Shown: positions 9,275 through 17,608 of the stretch, piece by piece | How positions within the stretch are numbered: position 1 is the stretch's first letter | Layout of the letters: each line of letters opens with the position of its first letter | Assembly: GCA_015231515.1 (NCBI GenBank) | Contig: JADGBM010000019.1 | Span: forward strand, 1-37,881 | Length of the DNA stretch: 37,881 bases | DNA from: Desulfobulbaceae bacterium | Lineage (GTDB): Bacteria > Desulfobacterota > Desulfobulbia > Desulfobulbales > VMSU01 | Direction of reading: 5' to 3' | Notes under the pieces: generated by a model | Seen by the model: only the letters and a program-made list of their open reading frames with translations | Told to the model about the DNA's origin: nothing | Databases searched by the model: none | Program-made: the position numbers and the translations under genes

Positions 9275-9419
9275 CTCACAAGCGCAATCTACCTAGGAGC
9301 CGTAAACAGTCTTTGTCTTGAACACTGGCAAGACAATTGCAAATATATGGGTTGCGGGTGCCAGCGTGGCGCAGTTTTCTTTTAAGACTAATTTATCTTC
9401 CAGCGGAGAGGTGGTCACC

Positions 9420-9710
9420 GTGTTCTTACTAAGCAACCTTTTTTCTACATCAAGCCCCCAATTATCCTTCAAAGAGTTCCAACTTAAAAAGAATCGTCTT
9501 GAGCGGCTCAGGGACTACTATCAAGATAAAATCGACTATCTGTCTAGCCCCAAGATACCACCAAGCCTGGCTGCAATGGCCTGTAGAGATGTTCCTCGAA
9601 ACCGAACCAACGGCTCAAGAATATCGGGGCCTGGGCATATAAAAATATGTTTAAGATACTATAAAAAGAAATTATTTGAGACAGCAAGAGAACTGAAAAA
9701 ATTTTTATAA
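9420..9710 (+). CDS. Possible small basic protein, unrecognised
   Basis: A 96-residue frame opens at a GTG (9420) preceded at good spacing by GGAGAGG (9405-9411); the frame itself stays open back to a TTG at 9318. The product is rich in Lys, Arg and Tyr, with likely helices around RLERLRDYYQDKIDYL and YYKKKLFETARELKKFL. I recognise no family. It is the only candidate gene in the 479 bases between the ParB-like gene and the histidine kinase gene. It lacks a clear promoter and could be a chance open frame or a decayed gene. Confidence 0.3.
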   Translation: MFLLSNLFSTSSPQLSFKEFQLKKNRLERLRDYYQDKIDYLSSPKIPPSLAAMACRDVPRNRTNGSRISGPGHIKICLRYYKKKLFETARELKKFL

Positions 9711-9753
9711 TAATCATGGAAATTACGGATAGGCGCTAAACTTATGAAGTATT

Positions 9754-11925
9754 TCACTTCTCTTCTGTCATCTTTTTGTGAACAGGTAAACGAATAATGA
9801 AAACAGCCCCCTTATCAGGTTCTCCCTTGGCTTCAATCTCGCCACCATGACGAGTAACAATTTTTCTACAGGTAGCAAGACCCAATCCTGTTCCTTCAAA
9901 CTCCCTTCTCGAGTGCAATCGCTGCAAAGGTTTAAAAATTTGCTCCCCATGGCTCTGCTCAAAACCGATTCCGTCATCTTCGACGAAGATTTCACAGACA
10001 TCATCGACGAAAAATGATGATATTTTCACCGTTGGCCCGTGCCCTGCCTTACGAAACTTTAAGGCGTTCGCGATTAAATTCTGAAAAAGCTGGCGGAGCT
10101 GAACCCTGTCTCCCCCCAGACACCCTAAAGTTTTAATCTCAACGGTACCATCTGTTTCGTGAATTCTTGTTTCAAGATTTTCAATTACCTCTCTAACCAG
10201 GTCTGTCAGATCAATTTTTTCATATTTTTGTTCAGCAGAAGTTATACGTGATAGGGCGAGCAGACCTTCAATTAACTCAGACATCCGTTCAGTAGCGGAT
10301 ATAATTCTCTGTAGATACTCTTCCCCTTTTGTATCCAGAGAGCGATGATGTTTACTTAACAACTTCTCACTAAAAGCTTTTATCAGCATTAATGGTTCTT
10401 TTAAATCATGGGAGGCAACGTGAGCAAACTGTTCTAACTCCTGGTTTGAAACACTGAGTTTTGAGGCAAGCAGAAGAAGATCATTTTCAGCTTTTTTACG
10501 AAAAGAGATCTCCTTTTTTAAATTTTTATTGACCCTTCGTAGTTCACTTGTTCTTTCATCAACCAATTCGGCAAGCCGGAAATGGTGTTTCTCTAGTTCT
10601 GCCTCTGCCTCTTTCAAATCCGTTACATCTGAAAACACACCATCCGTGTACCAGCAACCATCCTGCTCATAAATTTTACTGGCCCGATCATGCACCCACA
10701 TCCACGAACCATCGTTTTTTCTATATCGGTAGGTCACATCATATTTTTTAAGCCCATTAAGGGCGTGTTCATCCATCGACCATTCAACTTCATCTCCCGG
10801 AAGATTCCGCAGTATTGAACCATCCGGCAGGCGTGAGACAAAAAAAAGCCCAAACTCATTTCTTACCATATCCACATCATCTGGATGGATCATCGCAAAC
10901 TTATCAGAGGCACCGGCTCCATTTAAATCTATTGGATTGTAACCACAAATTTTCTCAAAATTCGGGCTGATATAGGTAAGGTGGCCATATGGATCCGAAC
11001 GCCAGGTAACATCGGGCACATTCTCAATTAAGGATCTGTATTTTTCTTCACTATCGCGCAAGGCACTTTGCGTTTTCTTATTACTGGTAATATCCTGCAA
11101 AATAATTATGCCACCAGAGAAATCGTTGTTGATATCCCCGAGAAATGTTCCAGAGACAACAACATAATGCCGCTCTCCATTGACCGAAATCTCAGCTTCA
11201 ATACCCGAAAAGGATCTATGCTTATCCAAAACTTTTTCCAGGCGGCACAAGACGCATAAATCCTCACCAAGCACCTCTAGGCAGGTCTTGCCAAGATGGT
11301 CTTTTCCTGAGAGCTGAAAGAACTCCATGAATGCTTTATTAGTGTCAAGAATATGTAAGTCATGGTCAACGATAAAAGCTGGTTCAGACATCCGGTTAAA
11401 AATTGTAAAATACCGCCTTTTTTCAAGAAGAATATAGCGATTGGCCTCTCGCAATTTTTTGTGATACGGGAGTGTTGCAAGCCGAAGCCACTCCTTGCTT
11501 AAAGAAAGTAAAAACGCCTTAGAATATGCCCGGACGATCTGCCCAGGAACTATTGCCGTAAAGGTATCAGGAAAACTATCCCTCTTCTTTTTTAGGGCGG
11601 GCTTCTCGGTATCATCAATTTCACCAGAGAACATATCGCAAATCAGACCCGCAACTCTGTAGGATAGATCAAAAGTGATTGGAATCAACTGGGATGTCCG
11701 AACCCACAATGACGCATTTTCAAGGACAACAGGCTCTTGATTGAGATTTTGGTGAGGAGATGCAGAACAGGTATATAGGTCGTTAGCGATTCGCACAAAA
11801 AGCGGATAGAGTTTTGTGAGATTCAGGTCAGCGAGGAACCACCCTCGCCGGCAAGCGGTCGTGCAAATTCGTCCAAAAGCACTCTTCAGTTCATTCTGAT
11901 CAAAGATGTCTTCAAATTGCGCCAC
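9754..11925 (-). CDS. Soluble PAS-PAS hybrid-input sensor histidine kinase
   Basis: This 723-residue kinase has no convincing membrane segment, so it probably senses a cytoplasmic signal. An unrecognised N-terminal domain (about 1-160) contains ICTTACRRGW with C21 and C25. PAS1 spans about 173-282 and holds a C224-x-x-C227 pair (EDLCVLCRLE). PAS2 spans about 293-437, with a C-terminal PAC motif (WMWVHDRASKIYEQDG). A coiled coil (about 436-495) leads to the H-box FAHVASHDLKEP with H506. The ATPase domain has the N-box NLIANALKF, DDGIGF and GTGLGLA. No response regulator adjoins it, so it is an orphan and its partner is unknown. The cysteine pairs suggest redox or metal sensing, but this is speculative. 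It lies 76 bases downstream of der and may be read from the same message. Confidence 0.9.
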   Translation of the reverse strand: MAQFEDIFDQNELKSAFGRICTTACRRGWFLADLNLTKLYPLFVRIANDLYTCSASPHQNLNQEPVVLENASLWVRTSQLIPITFDLSYRVAGLICDMFSGEIDDTEKPALKKKRDSFPDTFTAIVPGQIVRAYSKAFLLSLSKEWLRLATLPYHKKLREANRYILLEKRRYFTIFNRMSEPAFIVDHDLHILDTNKAFMEFFQLSGKDHLGKTCLEVLGEDLCVLCRLEKVLDKHRSFSGIEAEISVNGERHYVVVSGTFLGDINNDFSGGIIILQDITSNKKTQSALRDSEEKYRSLIENVPDVTWRSDPYGHLTYISPNFEKICGYNPIDLNGAGASDKFAMIHPDDVDMVRNEFGLFFVSRLPDGSILRNLPGDEVEWSMDEHALNGLKKYDVTYRYRKNDGSWMWVHDRASKIYEQDGCWYTDGVFSDVTDLKEAEAELEKHHFRLAELVDERTSELRRVNKNLKKEISFRKKAENDLLLLASKLSVSNQELEQFAHVASHDLKEPLMLIKAFSEKLLSKHHRSLDTKGEEYLQRIISATERMSELIEGLLALSRITSAEQKYEKIDLTDLVREVIENLETRIHETDGTVEIKTLGCLGGDRVQLRQLFQNLIANALKFRKAGHGPTVKISSFFVDDVCEIFVEDDGIGFEQSHGEQIFKPLQRLHSRREFEGTGLGLATCRKIVTRHGGEIEAKGEPDKGAVFIIRLPVHKKMTEEK

Positions 11926-12001
11926 TGTATACCTCTGAATAGATTAAAGGTACTCTTGGAGTAGGTTTAACAGCCTTTCTTGAACTGATCGATCTTGGCT
12001 T

Positions 12002-13375
12002 TTAATCGTACTTCTTTCTTTTTCTTTCCCGTAAAAAAATACGTAACGCAGTTTGATCTAACTTGAGATCCTTTCGGAACTGGTTCACTAAAAAGCGAAA
12101 ATATGAGAAATGAACGCCTTCAGGGTAATTAACATAAATAATAAAGGTTGGCGGTTTTGTACTGATCTGAGTCGTGTAGTAGAACTTAATTCGTTTTCCT
12201 TTATAAAGCGATGGTGAGTGCAACCCCACAGCGTTTTGCAACACACGATTGAGTTTTCCCGTGGTAAATTGCAAGGAAAACTGCTCATAAACCTTATTCA
12301 ATGAAGTTATGATTTTCTTGCAGCCATGCCCAGTCAAGGCTGAGACTTGCAAGGTAGGAGCATAACCAATAAATCGAGTTGCCATCTCCACTTCATCAAG
12401 CAGCCATTTCTGTTTTTTCTTATCATTTTTGATAAGATCCCATTTGTTTAACAGGACAAGACACGCCCTGCCCCGCTCCACCGAATAACCGATAACTTTG
12501 GTATCCTGCTCTGTAATTCCTTCCTCGGCATCAATAAGAATAAGGGCAAGATCACAGCGCTCCATAGACTTCAAGGCTCTCATTACCGAAAACCTTTCTA
12601 CATTATCCTGAACTTTACCCCGGCGTCGTATTCCTGCTGTATCGATTAACAGATAATTTTTGCCCTTATACTGAAAACGAGTATCAACAGAGTCGCGAGT
12701 CGTACCTGGCACATCAGAAACAACCATGCGATCCTGGCCCAGTATCTGATTAACAAGGGACGATTTCCCCACATTAGGACGTCCAATAAAGGCCAGGCCT
12801 ATTTCACCTTCAACGACATCAGGAGCAGAATCAGATGATTTCATCGAGGCGACTAGATTACTAAAGAACGTCTTTATTCCGTAGTTATGCGCAGATGAAA
12901 TAGCCCACAACTTATCAGCACCAAGTTCATAAAAGGGTGCAATTAGCATATCTTCCTGATGGGCGTTATCAATCTTGTTGATAACGTAATAAATCGGTTT
13001 TTCGGTTCTGCGTAAAATAGCAGCCAGCTCATAATCATCCTTAACCAGACCCTCTTTGGCGTCCATCAGAAATACGATTATATCGGCATCTTCAACTGCC
13101 AGCAGAGATTGCATACGAATAAGGCTTGTAACCTTCTTCTCACCCACCATTTCCATCTCATGATTGCTGACTTTTTCAAGCTCAATACCACCGGTGTCCA
13201 CCAGAATAAAGCTGCGCTCATCGACTGTTACGACTTCATAATGCCGATCACGAGTTACACCCGGAGTTGGATCAACAATTGCCTTATTTTTTTTAGCCAG
13301 ACAGTTAAAAAGAGATGATTTTCCAACATTGGGCCTTCCAACTAAAGCAACTATCTTATATTGACGATCGTTCAT
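12002..13375 (-). CDS. der: Ribosome assembly GTPase Der (EngA)
   Basis: This 457-residue protein has the tandem G domains unique to Der. The first has GRPNVGKSS at residues 13-21, TPGVTRDR, DTGG and NKID. The second has GRPNVGKSS at 198-206, PGTTRDS, DTAG and NKWD. A C-terminal KH-like domain follows. Der binds the 50S subunit late in assembly and is generally essential. The loop after DTGG is slightly longer than in E. coli, with extra charged residues around 65-90. The gene lies 11 bases after the AmgK-like kinase gene, so it is probably the last or second-last gene of the lpxD operon. Confidence 0.97.
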   Translation of the reverse strand: MNDRQYKIVALVGRPNVGKSSLFNCLAKKNKAIVDPTPGVTRDRHYEVVTVDERSFILVDTGGIELEKVSNHEMEMVGEKKVTSLIRMQSLLAVEDADIIVFLMDAKEGLVKDDYELAAILRRTEKPIYYVINKIDNAHQEDMLIAPFYELGADKLWAISSAHNYGIKTFFSNLVASMKSSDSAPDVVEGEIGLAFIGRPNVGKSSLVNQILGQDRMVVSDVPGTTRDSVDTRFQYKGKNYLLIDTAGIRRRGKVQDNVERFSVMRALKSMERCDLALILIDAEEGITEQDTKVIGYSVERGRACLVLLNKWDLIKNDKKKQKWLLDEVEMATRFIGYAPTLQVSALTGHGCKKIITSLNKVYEQFSLQFTTGKLNRVLQNAVGLHSPSLYKGKRIKFYYTTQISTKPPTFIIYVNYPEGVHFSYFRFLVNQFRKDLKLDQTALRIFLRERKRKKYD

Positions 13376-13386
13376 GCGTTAATTTC

Positions 13387-14430
13387 CTATAATTGCGTAG
13401 ACACTTTACCTGCAATTTCTTTAATTAGTTCTTCTAATGCTGGGTACGTCCCTGAAAGCTCTCCATGGACTAAACTTGAAAGATTTGAGAACGCCGGTGC
13501 AATAAAATCCCGAAAAAAAACTTTATTCTTTTTGTAACCTAAAAAGGCGTAGGCACCAAGCACCTGAAGATTTCTTTGCAGGGCTATATGATAATACCCA
13601 TCAACAAAATGACCTCTATCTACAGAGGTTTGCTGGGCAAGGACATCAAGGTAATACTCAAAGAGCATTTTTTTAAGGCCCGCGTCCAAGTTTACATATG
13701 GGTCATTAAGAAGCGATGCAACATCGTACCCTAACGGCCCGAAACGTGCTCCTTGAAAATCAATAATATATAGATCTTTATCTGTAACCATCAAATTTCG
13801 TGACTGATAATCCCTATGTAAAAGAAACCGGCAGCCCTCCTTAGTGATTCTGTCAGCAAGACGGTTAAAGTCATCCTGGAGATCTACTGAGATGGCCTTC
13901 AAGCCAACATGATCAACACAAAACTCACGCAAAAAATAACCTGACTCACGAGACAGCATCAGCTGCCGATCATAGTTCGGGGTATCCCAACAATATGAAT
14001 CCTTAAAACCGGATACCCCTTTAGCCTGAAAGGTCACCAAATTTTCAAGCGCCTTTTTATACCATTCAACAGGATCACTTATCTTCTTTTTAACAATATC
14101 ATAAAGGAGCGTATTGCCTAGATACTCAAATAAAATCCCGCCGGAAACACTATCATAAGCAAATACACGAGGCACAGCAACGCCCTTGCTCTCTAAATGC
14201 TTATTAATGGAATAGGCAGAATTGGCTTCAGCCAAAGCATTTCCGGCAGACAATGTTGGTGACGGAAACACTGCCAGACAGCTTGCACCTGTATCCAGAG
14301 CAATTCTGATAAAGACACGATCAGAGCCGTCACCAGACAAGCGTTCATATTGACAATGGGATGCAGCCGACAACTTCCCCTGTTCCAGCAGGCGGTCTAT
14401 GTGTTCATGAAAACTTTCCATAGTATTCAA
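13387..14430 (-). CDS. Aminoglycoside-phosphotransferase-fold sugar kinase, AmgK-like
   Basis: This 347-residue APH-fold kinase has the catalytic loop LLHRDYQSRNLMV (D207, N212) and the metal motif IIDFQGARFGPLGYDVASLL (D224). After these comes QRNLQVLGAYAFL, which strongly resembles a segment I recall from Pseudomonas AmgK, the anomeric MurNAc/GlcNAc kinase of peptidoglycan recycling. The N-terminal LSGDGSDRVFIRI also fits the family. The gene directly follows a MurU-like nucleotidyltransferase gene, as expected if the pair converts a free amino sugar to its UDP form. The exact substrate is inferred. A TTG start at 14430 has AGGA 5 bases upstream; the ATG at 14421 lacks a well-spaced ribosome site. 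Confidence 0.8.
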   Translation of the reverse strand: MNTMESFHEHIDRLLEQGKLSAASHCQYERLSGDGSDRVFIRIALDTGASCLAVFPSPTLSAGNALAEANSAYSINKHLESKGVAVPRVFAYDSVSGGILFEYLGNTLLYDIVKKKISDPVEWYKKALENLVTFQAKGVSGFKDSYCWDTPNYDRQLMLSRESGYFLREFCVDHVGLKAISVDLQDDFNRLADRITKEGCRFLLHRDYQSRNLMVTDKDLYIIDFQGARFGPLGYDVASLLNDPYVNLDAGLKKMLFEYYLDVLAQQTSVDRGHFVDGYYHIALQRNLQVLGAYAFLGYKKNKVFFRDFIAPAFSNLSSLVHGELSGTYPALEELIKEIAGKVSTQL

Positions 14431-14487
14431 TCAATTCCTGACAAAAGCATACAGACCAGAGAGTTACGGTCTAGAATTTAATAGGAC

Positions 14488-15381
14488 TCATACAACTATT
14501 GTATCTTTAGCAATCGTCCCGGGAGGAATTTTCGCACCATCCCAAACCACAACACGTTCAAGATGCGACCCAACACCAATTGTAACATTTGCACCAATGT
14601 AGCCCCACTCTTTGAGGGTAACATTCCTTTCCAGACGTGTATCACTCCCGAACTGAAAGCCATCACGACGCTGATCCTTCTGAATCTCCTGACTGCTTCC
14701 CGTGACGAAATCTCTATGCAATTCCAGATAATCAGCAGGTGTTCCAATATCCCGCCAGAAACAATTGTCCGCCTCCAAGGCCTTTATTATGCCGCCTTGA
14801 GAAATAAAAGCAGTATAGGCATCAATTACACTATAAAATTGCCCTTGTGGTATCAGATTCAGCAAGGCAGTTTCCAGTACATGAATGCCTGTAAAGGCCC
14901 TTATTTTCATGGCTGGCTCAGGAATCATTTCAGATTGAAACGATATAATATTCCCCTGCTCAGAGACTAACACCTTGTTAAAACGAGGACAGTTATGCAT
15001 CACCAGCGTCGCGCCTGCACCAGAACCACGATGACTCTCATAGGCCCAGCGATAATCAATATCATGGTAGATATCAGCATTAGTCACCAATACCGGACCG
15101 GGTGCCAGTGATTCAAGGGCCATTCGCAACCCTCCCCCGGTACCAAGCTCAATAGGTTCAAGCTGCAGGATAATGTCAGGCTCAGAATCTAAGAGCGCAA
15201 TCAGTTGTTCTTTCAGGTGGTATGCATTTACTACGATGCGAGTAAAACCAGATCGTCGAAGGCTACGGATAATCCTCAGGATCAAAGGTTCTCCCATGAC
15301 AGGGAAAAGAGGTTTTGGACGTACTGATGTGAAAGGCCTGAGCCTGGTACCAAGGCCTGCAGCCAGGACCATTGCTTGCAT
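14488..15381 (-). CDS. Sugar-1-phosphate nucleotidyltransferase, MurU-like with a C-terminal hexapeptide tail
   Basis: This 297-residue enzyme has the signature LAAGLGTRLRPFT followed by RPKPLFPVMGEPL, then GTGGGLRMA, the metal-binding VTNADIYHD (D103) and WRDIGTPADYLE (D211). These place it among enzymes that make UDP- or GDP-sugars from sugar-1-phosphates. Its neighbour, an AmgK-like kinase, points to MurNAc-1-phosphate uridylyltransferase (MurU). Pseudomonas MurU is about 70 residues shorter; here residues 243-297 form a short left-handed beta-helix-like tail (RNVTLKEWGYIGANVTIGVG), as in mannose-1-phosphate guanylyltransferases. The substrate is therefore open between MurNAc-1-P and another hexose-1-P. 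It lies 32 bases after lpxI. The ATG at 15381 or the one three codons later could be used; neither has a good ribosome site. Confidence 0.8.
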   Translation of the reverse strand: MQAMVLAAGLGTRLRPFTSVRPKPLFPVMGEPLILRIIRSLRRSGFTRIVVNAYHLKEQLIALLDSEPDIILQLEPIELGTGGGLRMALESLAPGPVLVTNADIYHDIDYRWAYESHRGSGAGATLVMHNCPRFNKVLVSEQGNIISFQSEMIPEPAMKIRAFTGIHVLETALLNLIPQGQFYSVIDAYTAFISQGGIIKALEADNCFWRDIGTPADYLELHRDFVTGSSQEIQKDQRRDGFQFGSDTRLERNVTLKEWGYIGANVTIGVGSHLERVVVWDGAKIPPGTIAKDTIVV

Positions 15382-15413
15382 AAGGATAGTGTCGTTTTTT
15401 TATGGTGGAAAAA

Positions 15414-16253
15414 CTACTGATTCCAGCACAGACCTTCGTCTGTTTCCTGAACACCAATAATAATGATATTTGAGTGGTTGGCTAACCGAATGACCTCCTG
15501 ACTATCAAACAATAGAGCCTGTCCGGCTTCAACAGCCAGGACTGAGGCCTTGACCTCTACCATACTTTCAATTGTCTTTGGGCCAATGGCAGGCAAGTCA
15601 AAGCGAAAATCCTGTCCGGGTTTTTTAACCTTAACAATAACCGCATTTTTACGGCCAAGTTTTCCACCGCGTTGTATGGCAGCATCAGTACCCTCAATAG
15701 CTTCAACTGCCAGGACAGAACAATCTCTAACCACAACACATTGACCGATATCAAGCCGACCAACTTCTCTGGCAATTTTCCACCCAAAGCGAACATCTGC
15801 AATCTGCTGTTCATTGGGTTTTTTTTTGGACAAAACACCCTGAGGAAAGAGCAGTTCCTGTAAATATAAAGTTGACTCAACTACCTTAATGCCATCATCT
15901 TCCAGGGTCTGTGCAATCGCTCTTAATATGCCATCATCCTGCTTGACATCAATTTTATTCCAAAGTGTCAAACCTTTAAGATCTGGTAAAACGTCCTTAA
16001 AAATTCGAGTTTTGGTAATCGTTCCCAAAAAAGCAGCTTCACGTACATCATTTTTTTTTAAAAACTTGATAAGTTTGCCGAGCTGGCCCAGCTTAACCCA
16101 TTGAAAAAAATCAGCTTCGTCTTCCAACTCCGGCCACGTTTCGCCGGTATGCCCGACAGCAACTACCTTCCGGCCATTGGCCTTAGCCGCTCTGGCAAAG
16201 AGCAAGGGAAACTGCCCTCCCCCGGCAATTATACCAATCGGGTTACTCACCAT
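15414..16253 (-). CDS. lpxI: UDP-2,3-diacylglucosamine pyrophosphatase LpxI
   Basis: This 279-residue protein of the DUF1009/LpxI family opens with PIGIIAGGGQFPLLFARAA, the family N-terminus. It also contains AAFLGTITKTRIF, and the C-terminal block RFDLPAIGPKTIE, whose D219 appears to match the aspartate reported as essential in Caulobacter LpxI. LpxI hydrolyses UDP-2,3-diacylglucosamine to lipid X plus UMP, the fourth step of lipid A synthesis; it is unrelated to LpxH. The start overlaps the end of lpxA by 11 bases and has AAGGTGG just upstream, which indicates translational coupling. lpxB does not follow it here, unlike in many genomes. Confidence 0.95.
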   Translation of the reverse strand: MVSNPIGIIAGGGQFPLLFARAAKANGRKVVAVGHTGETWPELEDEADFFQWVKLGQLGKLIKFLKKNDVREAAFLGTITKTRIFKDVLPDLKGLTLWNKIDVKQDDGILRAIAQTLEDDGIKVVESTLYLQELLFPQGVLSKKKPNEQQIADVRFGWKIAREVGRLDIGQCVVVRDCSVLAVEAIEGTDAAIQRGGKLGRKNAVIVKVKKPGQDFRFDLPAIGPKTIESMVEVKASVLAVEAGQALLFDSQEVIRLANHSNIIIIGVQETDEGLCWNQ

Positions 16254-17043
16254 CCACCTTTCGCAACACCCCCATTCTGTTTGGTGCCCTGAAGAAATCG
16301 ACCATGGTAATAACTGGTTTACAGTCAGGAAACTCAGTAATAGCCTTTTCTAATGCGTCATTCAACAGAAGATCGGGTGTTTTAAAAATATAGACAAAGG
16401 CCTTGTTTACCATACGAATACTTTCACTGTCATATCCACAGCGTTTCAAGCCGATTTTATTGATTCCAGTAATTCGAAGTTTATTGCGGACACCTGAGGC
16501 AATAACAAATGGTGGAACGTCTTTACTGATACCAGACATAGCACCAATATAAGAGTGCGGACCAATTCGGGTAAACTGATGAATTCCAACCATGCCGCTC
16601 AGGTTAACATTATCTGCAATCTGCACATGCCCCCCCAGCGTTGCACCGTTTGCAAGAATGATCTCATTGCCCAACTTACAGTCATGGGCGATATGGCAAT
16701 AGGCCATAATCATATTCTTATCGCCAATAGTTGTAATGCCTGCACCTGTTGGCGTTCCTCTATGAATCGACACATACTCCCTGATCCGGTTATCGCTACC
16801 AATCACAACCTCTGTCTCTTCATTATTATATTTCAAATCTTGTGGAACACCTCCAATTGAGGCAAACGAAGCTATATAATTTCTCTCACCAATCGTAGTA
16901 CGACCAGAAATTACGGTATGCGGACCAATCTCGGTATCAGCACCAACCCGCACACCCTTCTCTATTACGGCATATGCCCCTACCTTGACAGTGCTGTCAA
17001 GTTCTGCGCCAGATTCCACAACTGCGGTTGGATGAACACTCAT
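16243..17043 (-). CDS. lpxA: UDP-N-acetylglucosamine O-acyltransferase LpxA
   Basis: This 266-residue trimeric left-handed beta-helix enzyme attaches the 3-O-hydroxyacyl chain to UDP-GlcNAc, the first step of lipid A synthesis, in the cytosol. Hexapeptide repeats run from residue 1 to about 190. The catalytic segment MAYCHIAHDCKLGN holds H117 and H120, the latter matching E. coli H125. GGVPQDLKY is another family mark. The C-terminal helical domain (about 195-266) begins near NKIGLKRCGY. I start at the ATG at 17043 (SVHPTAVVE, the usual LpxA N-terminus) rather than an in-frame GTG at 17052. No Shine-Dalgarno sequence is clear for either. Acyl donor length cannot be read from the sequence. Confidence 0.96.
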   Translation of the reverse strand: MSVHPTAVVESGAELDSTVKVGAYAVIEKGVRVGADTEIGPHTVISGRTTIGERNYIASFASIGGVPQDLKYNNEETEVVIGSDNRIREYVSIHRGTPTGAGITTIGDKNMIMAYCHIAHDCKLGNEIILANGATLGGHVQIADNVNLSGMVGIHQFTRIGPHSYIGAMSGISKDVPPFVIASGVRNKLRITGINKIGLKRCGYDSESIRMVNKAFVYIFKTPDLLLNDALEKAITEFPDCKPVITMVDFFRAPNRMGVLRKVDGE

Positions 17044-17124
17044 AATTATCACATGTAAAAATTAGTTATTTTGTTGTTTTGATTGGTTAAGTTGTCAAGG
17101 GAAATTCAAAAATCGAAATACAAA

Positions 17125-17571
17125 TCAACCAAAAGTTGCCATCAAATCTGCTTCAGCAACAAGTTTATCGTCGACATACGCCTTGCCAGCCAAACTCCAA
17201 AGGCTCAATTTTCGTTTTATAGTTTCGACTTCAAAAATGAGCTGATCCCCGGGGACAACTTTCTGTCGGAAACGAACCTTGTCTAAACCAGCAAAGTACA
17301 CAAGTTTACTGCCAACACTCTCCATATTATCCAGATACGCCATAACTGCACCAACCTGGGCAAGTCCTTCCAGAATCAAAACACCTGGCATAACCGGCTG
17401 CACAGGAAAATGCCCCTGAAAAAACGGCTCGTTAATAGTCACATTTTTCAGGCCTTTTATCTTTTTCCCTGGGGTATGTTCAAGAATGCGATCCACCATT
17501 ACAAAGGGGTACCTATGGGGCAGTAGCTTCAATATCTCGACGATATTAAGCTGCTCAGCAACTAAACTCAT
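17125..17571 (-). CDS. fabZ: 3-hydroxyacyl-ACP dehydratase FabZ
   Basis: This 148-residue hot-dog-fold dehydratase of type II fatty acid synthesis removes water from 3-hydroxyacyl-ACP. The active-site pair is H54 in FFQGHFP and E68 in LILEGLAQ; LLPHRYPFVMVDR is the typical N-terminal motif. FabZ competes with LpxA and LpxD for the same 3-hydroxyacyl-ACP pool, which explains its place between them. The start is the ATG at 17571, because GGAGGA lies immediately upstream; an in-frame ATG 15 bases earlier would place that ribosome site inside the gene. The gap to lpxD is 37 bases and to lpxA 81 bases. Confidence 0.97.
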   Translation of the reverse strand: MSLVAEQLNIVEILKLLPHRYPFVMVDRILEHTPGKKIKGLKNVTINEPFFQGHFPVQPVMPGVLILEGLAQVGAVMAYLDNMESVGSKLVYFAGLDKVRFRQKVVPGDQLIFEVETIKRKLSLWSLAGKAYVDDKLVAEADLMATFG

Positions 17572-17608
17572 AATTCCTCCAACCATTCAAGAGCATTAAT
17601 AAAAATCA

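Noticed and set aside
9294-9303. TAGGAGCCGT, also present at 4094-4103
   Set aside because: A 10-base match without flanking similarity is expected by chance in a window of this size, and the second site lacks the inverted partner.
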